From: Amycolatopsis thermoflava N1165
GTDB taxonomy: Bacteria; Actinomycetota; Actinomycetes; Mycobacteriales; Pseudonocardiaceae
Assembly (NCBI RefSeq): GCF_000473265.1
Contig: NZ_KI421511.1
Coordinates: forward strand, 5,056,346 to 5,120,345
Direction of reading: 5' to 3'
Length of the DNA stretch: 64,000 nucleotides
Shown: positions 45,118 through 53,290 of the stretch, piece after piece
Numbering within the stretch: position 1 is the stretch's first letter
Layout: every line of letters starts with the position of its first letter
Notes under the pieces: model-generated
Told to the model about the DNA's origin: nothing
Seen by the model: only the letters and a program-made list of their open reading frames with translations
The model's database searches: none
Made by a program: the position numbers and the translations under genes

Positions 45118-47657
45118 CTGCGGGTTTCCTCCTCGTCCAGGGAGCCGCTGATGCGGCCACCCGAGCCGGGGCTGTCGAAGATGTCCCCGTCGACGCGGTA
45201 GGCGCGGGACGACCGCTCCGGATCGTCGCCGCCCTGGTTCCCGCCGGCGGGTGGCAGACCGCCGAGCATGCTCATCCCGCTCGGATCGACAGCCGCCCCG
45301 ACGGGATCGAGCCCCGGCGCGGTGCCGAGGGTCGCCCCGGTCGCCGCGGGTGCCGAGGAGTGACCGAGCGAGCCGGGATCGCCGAGGGAGCCGCTCACCG
45401 CGCCCTGCCCGGCCAGCCCATCGGACACCCCACCCAGCGCGGCCGCCGGGGTGGTGTGCTCCTGACCGCCGAGCGACGGGTCGCCGGTAGCGCCCGGACC
45501 GGCAGCGTCGGCGAGGTTCGGACCAGCACCAGCGGCGCCGGACATCGTCGGTTGGGTGCCATCGGGCGCGCCGTCGGCACCCGCGCCTTGAGCCTGATCG
45601 GGGAGGGGCCCGGAGGCAGCAACCGGCTGGGCGAGGTCATCGAATGCGCCAGCCACCGACCGCTGGACGGTATCGGCGAGGGGGATGGAATCTGCGGCGA
45701 CAGCCGGCTGGTTGAGGCCGCCGAGTGCACCAGTCGCGCCGAGGCGCTGGGCCGGGTCGGTGGAGAGGCCGGGGGCGGCACCGGGAGCGGCGGGCCGAGC
45801 GGCCGACTCCTCACCCAGAGGGTCGGTCGCGGAGGCACCAGAAGCGAACCCAGCCCCGGAAGCGGCGGACCGACCGGCCGACTCCTCACCCAGGGGATAC
45901 GTCGCGGGGGCACCAGAAGCGAACCCAGCCCCGGAAGCGGCGGGCCGGGCGGCCGACTCCTCACCGAGGGTGTAGGTCGTGGGGGTGCCGGTGCCGTCGT
46001 CGATCGTGACCACCGTGGGGCCGGTCTCGCCGGAGGGGCGTTCGGCTGTGATGTGCAGTGGGCCGTCGTCGATGTGGATTTTGCCGTCCGCGGCTGGGGT
46101 GTACGCGGGGGTCGCCGGGTCGGGGGTGCCCCACGTGAGCTGGTAGTCCTTCGGCGGGCCGTCACCGTTGTCGATCTTGATGGCCATCCGGCCGGTCTGG
46201 TCCGGCTCGGACATCTCGAGCTTGCTGTCGCCCCGCTGGACCGTCAGCGTGTCCTGCTCGTCCGGCACCGGCGCGGCGGCCGGCACGACGGGCGCGACCG
46301 CCGGGGGCACGACCGGCGCGGCGGGCGGTGGCGTCGCGCCCGCGCCACCCGCCGAACCAGCGCCACCCGCCAAACCAGCGCCCCCCGCCGAGCCGGCACC
46401 ACCCGCCGAGCCCGCGCCACCTGCGAAACCCCCGCCGGAACCGCTCGCCCCACCAGCACCGGAGCTACGAGACGCGACCGGCGCGGCCTCGCCGACCCCG
46501 GCGAACGGGTTGTCCGGCACCTGCTGCAACTCGGTGTTCAACGCCGACCACTGGGCCGCCACCGCAACGCGCGTGTTCTCGCACATCGCCTGGAACTCGC
46601 CGACGAAACCGGCGAACCAGCCGCAGAACTCCGCCAGCCAGCTCTTCGCCCACGACTGCACCGCGTCCAGCAGCTCGTCCGGCATCCCGAACGACGAGCC
46701 CACAACCAACTGCCCCGCCAACGGCGAATGCTGCCCCACCAGGAACGGGATGAAGTGCTTGAAGTCGTCCGCGCTGGCGTTGCGCCCCAGCTCGGCGATC
46801 CGCGCGAGCCGGTCGGTGTCCTGCGCCGTCAGGCCCTGCTGCTGCGGCCAGGTCTGGAACGCGTACTGCAGCACCCACGAAGCCTTGTCCCGGCAGGACC
46901 CGGCGACGGCGGCGATCGTCCGGGTCACTACGTCCGCCGCGTGCTCCAGCGACTGCTCGACCGTCCTGACCCCGTCCCCGAACTTCGTCCAGGACGCCGC
47001 CGCCGCGCTCTTCCCGTCGCCCTCCCAGGAGCCGAACAACGCCTGCATCGCCGAGTTCTGCGACGGCGCGGCATCCGCGACCGACTCCCGCACCTGCACG
47101 ATCTCGGTCACCCCGGCGGCGAACTTGTCGAACGGGATGTCACGCTGCTCGTCGTACCGGTCGATCAGCTCCTGCAGGCGGAAGTCCGGCAGCCCGGGCG
47201 CCGCCACCGCGCGCGCCCTGCTGTAGACGGGCAGCCAGGTGCGGAAGCTGTCCAGCCCCGCCGCGCCGGCGTCCAGGATCTCGTTCGAGTTCGCCGCCCC
47301 CGGGCTGGTGTCGGACCCCTTCAGCGAGTCGAGGCGCGCCTTCCCGTCGCCGACCGCCCGCGCTTGCGCCTCGCGCGCGGCCTGCATGTTCGCGTCGTGC
47401 CTGCCCTGCGCCGCGGAGTACGCGTCGTAGGCGAAGGCGCCGTCCGTCAGGTCCCGGTCGGTGAACCCGAACCGGTCCTGATAGGACTCCAGCAGCTGTT
47501 TCTTCTCGTTCTCGTTCCGGAAGCCGTAGACGACCGGGTCGACGTCACCGATCGCGTCGAAGTAGCGGACGAGCAGGGTCCGCTTGGTCTCGTCGTCGAT
47601 CCCCGGGTCGTCGACGAGCTGCCGGACCTCCTCGATCGTGGGCAGCCGCTCCGCCAT
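45114..47657 (-). CDS. Large WXG-like, repeat-bearing candidate type VII substrate
   Basis: 847 residues; ATG overlaps the upstream stop (TGATG). Residues 1-380 are helical and contain a W-x-G turn (LFGSWEGDGKSAAAASW, about 214-230) inside a helical hairpin, then VTRTIAAVAGSC and a Trp-rich helix region. A Gly/Ala/Ser linker with SAGGAG repeats and a Pro/Val stretch follows (about 395-470), then a small beta domain (LTVQRGDSKLEMSEPD). Next are three 22-residue repeats with PLGEESA and SGAGFASGA, and an Ala/Gly/Pro-rich disordered tail. Layout fits an exported ESX protein; unproven. Confidence 0.7.
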   Translation of the reverse strand: MAERLPTIEEVRQLVDDPGIDDETKRTLLVRYFDAIGDVDPVVYGFRNENEKKQLLESYQDRFGFTDRDLTDGAFAYDAYSAAQGRHDANMQAAREAQARAVGDGKARLDSLKGSDTSPGAANSNEILDAGAAGLDSFRTWLPVYSRARAVAAPGLPDFRLQELIDRYDEQRDIPFDKFAAGVTEIVQVRESVADAAPSQNSAMQALFGSWEGDGKSAAAASWTKFGDGVRTVEQSLEHAADVVTRTIAAVAGSCRDKASWVLQYAFQTWPQQQGLTAQDTDRLARIAELGRNASADDFKHFIPFLVGQHSPLAGQLVVGSSFGMPDELLDAVQSWAKSWLAEFCGWFAGFVGEFQAMCENTRVAVAAQWSALNTELQQVPDNPFAGVGEAAPVASRSSGAGGASGSGGGFAGGAGSAGGAGSAGGAGLAGGAGSAGGAGATPPPAAPVVPPAVAPVVPAAAPVPDEQDTLTVQRGDSKLEMSEPDQTGRMAIKIDNGDGPPKDYQLTWGTPDPATPAYTPAADGKIHIDDGPLHITAERPSGETGPTVVTIDDGTGTPTTYTLGEESAARPAASGAGFASGAPATYPLGEESAGRSAASGAGFASGASATDPLGEESAARPAAPGAAPGLSTDPAQRLGATGALGGLNQPAVAADSIPLADTVQRSVAGAFDDLAQPVAASGPLPDQAQGAGADGAPDGTQPTMSGAAGAGPNLADAAGPGATGDPSLGGQEHTTPAAALGGVSDGLAGQGAVSGSLGDPGSLGHSSAPAATGATLGTAPGLDPVGAAVDPSGMSMLGGLPPAGGNQGGDDPERSSRAYRVDGDIFDSPGSGGRISGSLDEEETRR

Positions 47658-47965
47658 CAGCTCGCCGCCGTCCGCACGTCGCCCTGGGTCCGGTCGTCCG
47701 CCGCCGTGTAGGACCCGCTCGCGCGGCCCAGTTTGTCCGCGAACTCACCGGAGGCCCGCACGTAGCTGTCCACACAAGCCACCAGCCGCTGCACGCCCGC
47801 CTGGTACCCGGCGAAGGATTCGTGGTGCTTGCGGCCGAAGTCCTCGGCCGTGATCCGCACGTCCTTGAGGTTGGGCAGCGTGTACCGCAGCTGCGTCCCC
47901 GGCTCGTCCCGCACCGTGCCGGCGGCGGCGCTGAGCTGCTGCGGATCGACCTCGTACCCGGCCAC
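47657..47965 (-). CDS. EspC/DUF2580-like type VII secretion target
   Basis: 102 residues from the GTG at 47965, 7 bases after AGGGGG; the GTG at 47971 is too close to that site. It starts VAGYEVDPQQLSAAAGTVRD and ends with a helical region (QRLVACVDSYVRASGEFADK, then GSYTAADDRT) as in EspC-type proteins that are co-secreted with ESX substrates. First gene of a three-gene overlapping cassette. Confidence 0.75.
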   Translation of the reverse strand: MAGYEVDPQQLSAAAGTVRDEPGTQLRYTLPNLKDVRITAEDFGRKHHESFAGYQAGVQRLVACVDSYVRASGEFADKLGRASGSYTAADDRTQGDVRTAAS

Positions 47966-48032
47966 GACCACTCCCCCTCGCTCCGTGTCGTGCACAGAAT
48001 GTACCTACCGGGTACGACAATCCGCAGTCGGT

Positions 48033-49367
48033 TCAGGAGACGGACGAAACGACTCCGGCGAGGCGGTCCGCGGCGGCCTGGGCGGTCTCCTGCGCCGGCG
48101 CCTCGACCATCACCCGCACCAGCTGCTCGGTGCCGGACGGGCGCAGCAGGACGCGGCCCTCGTCGCCCAGCTCGGCCTCCACGGCCTCGACCGCTTCGCG
48201 CACGACGTCGGACTTCGCGACCGTCGCCTTGTCCGAGACCCGTACGTTGACCAGCACCTGGGGCAGCTTGCGCATCACCCCGGCCAGCTCGGCCAGCGGC
48301 TTGCCGGTCGACGCGACGCGGCTCATCACCCGCAGCGCGGTGAGCAGGCCGTCGCCGGTGGTGGCGAGCGCCGGGAACACCACGTGGCCGGACTGCTCGC
48401 CGCCCAGCGCGTACCCGCCCGCGCGCAACTCCTCCAGCACGTACCGGTCGCCGACGGCCGTCGTGCGCAGGTTGACCTGGTGGTCGCGCATCGCCAGGTG
48501 CAGGCCGAGGTTGCTCATCACGGTCGCGACGAGGGTGTCGTGGGTCAGCTCCCCGGCCTCGGCCATCGCGAGCGCCAGGATCGCCATGATCTGGTCGCCG
48601 TCCACCAGTTCACCGGAGGCGTCCACGGCGAGGCAGCGGTCGGCGTCGCCGTCGTGGGCGATGCCCAGGTCGGCGCCGTGCTCGACCACCATCGCCTGGA
48701 GCTTCTCCGGGTGGGTCGAGCCGCAGCCCTCGTTGATGTTGATGCCGTCCGGCTCCGCGTGGATGGCGATGACCTCGGCGCCTGCCTTGCGGTAGACCTC
48801 GGGCGCGGCGAACGAGGCCGCGCCGTTGGCGCAGTCGACGACGATCCGCAGGCCGGTCAGCGGGTGCGGGGTGACCGCGAGCAGGTGGTTCGTGTAGCGC
48901 TCGAGGGCGTCGTCGACGTCGCTGACCCGGCCGATCTCCGCGCCGGTGGGGCGGGGGCCGTCACCGGTCAGGCCCGCCTCGATCTCGTCCTCGATGCCGT
49001 CCGGGAGCTTGTGCCCGCCGGAGGCGAAGAGCTTGATGCCGTTGTCCGGCATGGGGTTGTGGGACGCGGAGATCATCACGCCGAGGTCGGCTTCGAGCGC
49101 GCCGACCAGGTGGGCGACCGCGGGAGTCGGCTGGACGCCCACACGCAGGACGTCCGCGCCCGCCGACGCGAGGCCGGCCACGACGGCGGCCTCCAGCATC
49201 TCGCCGCTGGCCCGGGGGTCACGCCCGACGACCGCGACCGGACGGTGCGAGCGGTCGTGCGCGGCGAGCACGCGGGCCGCGCTGGCCGCCACGGACAGCG
49301 CCAGCTCCGGGGTCAGCTCCCCGTTGGCGAGGCCTCGTACCCCGTCGGTGCCGAAAAGGCGAGCCAT
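48033..49367 (-). CDS. glmM: Phosphoglucosamine mutase
   Basis: 444 residues, ATG. Alpha-D-phosphohexomutase: N-terminal [13 protein letters not shown], phosphoserine loop [15 protein letters not shown], metal loop [11 protein letters not shown], sugar loop GGEQSGH and phosphate site [12 protein letters not shown]. Converts GlcN-6-P to GlcN-1-P for UDP-GlcNAc. Same place relative to rpsI-rplM as in mycobacteria (Rv3441c-Rv3443c). Confidence 0.97.
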   Translation of the reverse strand: MARLFGTDGVRGLANGELTPELALSVAASAARVLAAHDRSHRPVAVVGRDPRASGEMLEAAVVAGLASAGADVLRVGVQPTPAVAHLVGALEADLGVMISASHNPMPDNGIKLFASGGHKLPDGIEDEIEAGLTGDGPRPTGAEIGRVSDVDDALERYTNHLLAVTPHPLTGLRIVVDCANGAASFAAPEVYRKAGAEVIAIHAEPDGININEGCGSTHPEKLQAMVVEHGADLGIAHDGDADRCLAVDASGELVDGDQIMAILALAMAEAGELTHDTLVATVMSNLGLHLAMRDHQVNLRTTAVGDRYVLEELRAGGYALGGEQSGHVVFPALATTGDGLLTALRVMSRVASTGKPLAELAGVMRKLPQVLVNVRVSDKATVAKSDVVREAVEAVEAELGDEGRVLLRPSGTEQLVRVMVEAPAQETAQAAADRLAGVVSSVS

Positions 49368-49526
49368 CTCATCCTCTCCTCGAGCCGTGCAACCCCGACA
49401 ACCTAGCGTCCCCCGGTTCGACGGTAACGCTCCCCCGGAACATCGTCGCCAGGGTACGTTCCGCTGGAAGAACGCCGTTTTCGCACGTTACATATCCAGC
49501 CTGTGTGTCACCTGGGCAGGAACGAC

Positions 49527-49560
49527 GAAGGCGCCCACCCGGAACCGGATGGGCGCCTTC
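49527..49560 (-). terminator. rplM-rpsI operon terminator
   Basis: Stem GAAGGCGCCC (49527-49536) and GGGCGCCTTC (49551-49560), extended by one A-T pair, about 20 bases beyond the rpsI stop. Confidence 0.8.
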
Positions 49561-49578
49561 GCGTCGGACTGGCGCAGG

Positions 49579-50075
<497 letters not shown>

Positions 50076-50079
<4 letters not shown>

Positions 50080-50528
50080 TTGGCGACCTGCGCGATCTTG
50101 GTGATCTCGAACGGCTGCGGCTGCTGCGCAGCGTGCGGGTGCTGCGGGCCTGCGTAGACCTTCAGCTTCTTCGCCTGGGCGCGGCCGAGCTTGTTCTTCG
50201 GCAGCATGCCCTTGACGACCTTCTCCAGCAGCCGGTCGGGCCGGGTGTCGAGCAGCTCGCCGAACGAGCGCTTGCGCAGACCGCCCGGGTAGCCGCTGTG
50301 CCGGTACGCGAACTTCTGGTCGCGCTTGTTACCGGTCAGGCGGACCTTCTCGGCGTTGACGATGATGACGAAGTCACCGGTGTCCACGTGTGGTGCATAC
50401 GTGGGCTTGTGCTTGCCGCGCAGCAGCGTGGCGACCTCGGTCGCGAGCCGGCCGAGCACGACATCCTCGGCATCGATCACATGCCAGGCACGGGTGACAT
50501 CGCCAGGCTTAGGGCTGTACGTGGGCAA
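50076..50528 (-). CDS. rplM: 50S ribosomal protein L13
   Basis: 150 residues. The start is a TTG at 50528 ([15 protein letters not shown]), supported by GAGGT six bases upstream and by the conserved MPTY beginning of mycobacterial L13. Core motifs: [55 protein letters not shown]. First gene of rplM-rpsI. Confidence 0.96.
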
Positions 50529-50635
50529 GGGTTTACCTCGTGGTCAACGGTGCGTTTGGGGTCGAGTGCGTACCCAGCGCGAACGCTTGCTGCACGCACA
50601 ACGACATATAAAGATACCCGCCGGGTTCGGCGACC

Positions 50636-50664
50636 TTGAAGGCGGGGTGTCCCCGGCTTACATA
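50636..50664 (+). promoter_or_regulatory. Predicted promoter of the lipoprotein-DUF4333 operon
   Basis: -35 TTGAAG (50636-50641), 17-base spacer, -10 TACATA (50659-50664), 55 bases before the lipoprotein GTG. The rplM promoter must lie in the same 190-base divergent gap. Confidence 0.4.
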
Positions 50665-50718
50665 CTAGGGTTGCGCGCAGTCGAGAACACGGTTTTCCGC
50701 CTGGAGGGGGCCACCGGC

Positions 50719-51618
50719 GTGTCCGCGCGAACGAGATCCAGCCTACCGAGGTTCACCGCGGTGCTCGCCACGGTGGCCCTGCTCGCCGGGTGCGGCAGTG
50801 CCAAGGCGGGGACCCCCGTGCCCGACGGCGAGGACGCCGCCGCGTACGTGAGCGCGAAGTTCGACGACACGCTCAACAAGCTGTCCGACCAGTTCAGCGC
50901 CAACGAGACCAGGAAGACCCGGCTGGACCAGGTGGTTCGCTTCGACGAGCGGCGCCTGAACGCGACGATCAGCGCCGTCCAGCTGGGGCACCCGCCCGCG
51001 CGGCTGAGCCGCAACCACTCGAACCTCGACTCGAACGAGTACCTGGACGTCTACCACCCGGCCAACAGCCCGGTCGAGTACATGCTGCTCGGGCCCGTGT
51101 ACGCGAGCCTCGCGCCGACGCCGTGGGTGCAGATGCCGTACACGTCGGGCCAGTACAACGAGTGCTACTGGGAGGGCGCGCAGACGGTCTGCAAGATGCT
51201 CGGCGCCGTGCAGGACTCGGTGGAGGGCGGCCACGGCGCGAAGCGCGCCAACAGCAAGCCCGACGGCAGCGTCGAGCTGATGGCCGAGGTGACCCTGACC
51301 GCGTTCATCGACAACGACGTGGTGACCTTCCCCGCCGCGATCAGCGCCGAGCTGACGGCCGAGATGAAGGCTCAGACGCTGCAGACGCGCGTCGTGCTGG
51401 ACCCGCGGGGCAAGCTGACCGAGATCGAGATGACCGGCAAGATCACCGGCAACGGGCACGAGCTGGAGATCGACTACCACTACCGGCTCGACGGCACGCC
51501 GTCCGAGGTCGACCTGCCGAAGATCCCGGACCCGTCGCAGGTCACGGTACTGGCGGACAGCGCAGCGGTGGCTGATTTCTACGCCCGGATGGACGACATC
51601 CAGGGGCAGGGCAGGTGA
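50719..51618 (+). CDS. Lipoprotein of unknown function
   Basis: 299 residues from the GTG at 50719, 8 bases after GGAGGGGG (50703-50710). The signal ends in the lipobox LLAGCGSAKAG, so it is lipid-anchored outside the membrane. The mature domain has Tyr/Trp-rich strands (QYNECYWEGAQTVCKML, with a possible disulfide) and a C-terminal beta sheet (LTEIEMTGKITGNGHELEID). No family recognised. Overlaps the next gene (GTGA). Location beside ESX-4 suggests an envelope role. Confidence 0.75.
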   Translation: MSARTRSSLPRFTAVLATVALLAGCGSAKAGTPVPDGEDAAAYVSAKFDDTLNKLSDQFSANETRKTRLDQVVRFDERRLNATISAVQLGHPPARLSRNHSNLDSNEYLDVYHPANSPVEYMLLGPVYASLAPTPWVQMPYTSGQYNECYWEGAQTVCKMLGAVQDSVEGGHGAKRANSKPDGSVELMAEVTLTAFIDNDVVTFPAAISAELTAEMKAQTLQTRVVLDPRGKLTEIEMTGKITGNGHELEIDYHYRLDGTPSEVDLPKIPDPSQVTVLADSAAVADFYARMDDIQGQGR

Positions 51619-52421
51619 ATGGCGTGAACCAGCCGCAACAGCCGGGGTGGCAGCCAGGACAGCAGAATCCCGCCAGCGGACCGGTCCCCCAGTCCTGGGG
51701 ACAGCAGGGCCCGGCCGGCGGGCCGGTTCCGCCGCAGTGGGGCCAGCAGCCCGCTGACCAAGCGGGCGCTTCCGCACCCTGGGGCCAGCCCAGCCAGCAG
51801 AACCCCGCCAGCGGACCGGTCCCCCAACCGTGGAGGCAACAGGCAGCCGACCAGACCGGTGCGGCGAACGGCCCTGCCGCATCTTGGGGCCAGCCCAGCC
51901 AGCAGAATCCCGCCAGCGGACCGGTCCCCCAACCCTGGGGCCAGCACCAAACCGGCCAGGTGCCGCCGGGCCAGGGGTGGAACCAGCAGCCCGGCCAGGC
52001 GCAGCACCAACCTGCCCCCGGCCCGGGGGCCGGACCTCAGCCGCAGCAGGGCGGGCAGTGGCAGCCGAGCTACGGGGGGTTCGGCGCGTTCGGCGAGCAG
52101 AAGCCCAAGCGCTCCAAGAAGCCGTTCCTGATCGGCGCCGCGGTGGTCGTGCTGCTCGGCGGGGGTGGCGTCGGCGCCTGGCTGCTCGGCGCGTTCCAGG
52201 GGGACACCCTCGACCAGGCCGCGGTCCAGGACGGCGTCGTCAAGATCCTCCGCGAGGACTTCGGCGAGGGGGACGTCAAGAACGCCCAGTGCCCCGATGA
52301 CCAGCCGGTCCGCACGGGCACCACGTTCGAATGCACGGTGACCGTTGCGGGACAACCGAAAAAGGTCACCGTCCGCGTGCTCAACGACCAGGCGCAGTAC
52401 GAAGTCGGAATGCCGCGCTGA
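51615..52421 (+). CDS. DUF4333-domain membrane protein with Pro/Gln repeats
   Basis: 268 residues, GTG overlapping the lipoprotein stop. The cytoplasmic 150 residues are Gln/Pro/Gly/Trp-rich, with QNPASGPVPQ occurring three times and WGQ units between. A basic KPKRSKK then one membrane helix (FLIGAAVVVLLGGGGVGAWL) lead to an exported DUF4333 domain (CPDDQPVRTGTTFECTVTVA, two Cys). DUF4333 proteins are common in actinobacterial envelopes; function unknown. Confidence 0.82.
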   Translation: MNGVNQPQQPGWQPGQQNPASGPVPQSWGQQGPAGGPVPPQWGQQPADQAGASAPWGQPSQQNPASGPVPQPWRQQAADQTGAANGPAASWGQPSQQNPASGPVPQPWGQHQTGQVPPGQGWNQQPGQAQHQPAPGPGAGPQPQQGGQWQPSYGGFGAFGEQKPKRSKKPFLIGAAVVVLLGGGGVGAWLLGAFQGDTLDQAAVQDGVVKILREDFGEGDVKNAQCPDDQPVRTGTTFECTVTVAGQPKKVTVRVLNDQAQYEVGMPR

Positions 52422-52428
52422 CCAACGG

Positions 52429-52462
52429 AAAAAGGGCCCCGGCGCACGCCGGGGCCCTTTTT
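52429..52462. terminator. Bidirectional terminator between the DUF4333 gene and esxT
   Basis: AAAAAGGGCCCCGGCG (52429-52444) and CGCCGGGGCCCTTTTT (52447-52462): a perfect 16-bp stem with A and T runs on both sides, serving both convergent transcripts. Confidence 0.92.
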
Positions 52463-52472
52463 CGGGAAATAC

Positions 52473-52766
52473 TCAGCCGCCGAACATCTTGGTGATGCCG
52501 GTGTCGGTGGACTGGTAGCCGTCCGCGATCTGCGGCAGCGCGGTGGCGATGCGGGCGAGGAGACCCTTCATGTCCTCCAGCGCGCGGTTCCACTCCTCCT
52601 GCCGGTCGTGCCACGCCTGCTGCGCGTCACCGGTCCAGCTGTTGGTCAGCGGAGCGAGGTCCGACTTCAGCTGGGTGAAGAGGTTCTCCAGCTCGCCGCC
52701 GGTCTTGTTGCAGTCCGTGGCGGCCTGGTGGATGGTGGCGTAATCGACCTTCATCGGGCCCGACAT
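52473..52766 (-). CDS. esxT: WXG100 protein EsxT
   Basis: 97 residues, ATG after AAAGGA. A helix-turn-helix hairpin with the W-x-G turn in PLTNSWTGDAQQAWHDRQ (about 40-57) and a following helix WNRALEDMKGLLARIATAL. Length, spacing and position nearest rplM match EsxT (Rv3444c). It should pair with EsxU and be exported by the ESX-4 machine. Confidence 0.9.
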   Translation of the reverse strand: MSGPMKVDYATIHQAATDCNKTGGELENLFTQLKSDLAPLTNSWTGDAQQAWHDRQEEWNRALEDMKGLLARIATALPQIADGYQSTDTGITKMFGG

Positions 52767-52819
52767 GATTGTCCTTTCTGGTCTGGAAGTCAGGTGTGGT
52801 GACGGCGCTCAGGCCGCGA

Positions 52820-53137
52820 TCACAGGCCTTCGAGAGCGGCCTGGAGCGAGCTCAGCTGCTGGTTGACTTCCTGGTCCTGCACCTCGTACTGGACACCGGA
52901 GGACTTGAGCATCTCGCCGATGTGCTCGAGCGCGTCGTTCAGCTTCGCCGACTTCTGGGCGAACGCGTCCATGACGTCCTGGAACACCTTGGCCGCCGGA
53001 CCGGTCCAGCCCGCCTGCGTGGCCTCGATGTTGTTGGCCAGCTGCATCAGGTTCTGGTCCATCGCCAGCTTGGCCTCGGACACCTTCAGGTGCGCGGCCG
53101 CGAATTCTGCCGGATCCCCTTCAAAGCCGCCTGCCAT
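52820..53137 (-). CDS. esxU: WXG100 protein EsxU
   Basis: 105 residues. The W-x-G turn is AGWTGPAAKVFQDVMDAF (about 42-59) between two long helices. Adjacent and upstream of esxT with a 53-base gap; together they are the substrate pair of the locus. The tail is Gln/Leu-rich (VNQQLSSLQAALEGL) and lacks an evident YxxxD/E export signal. Confidence 0.9.
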   Translation of the reverse strand: MAGGFEGDPAEFAAAHLKVSEAKLAMDQNLMQLANNIEATQAGWTGPAAKVFQDVMDAFAQKSAKLNDALEHIGEMLKSSGVQYEVQDQEVNQQLSSLQAALEGL

Positions 53138-53290
53138 GAGGAACTACCCCCTTCGTCGTGGTGTTGTCCGTAACGATCCCAACCGCCTTACGGACCTACG
53201 ACGATGACCTTGCCATGGCCGGTTCCGCCTTGTCCCGCCGTTCGCGGAAGTAGTTGCGCGTGTGAATGCCGCGCTCACCCGAACGGGTTT

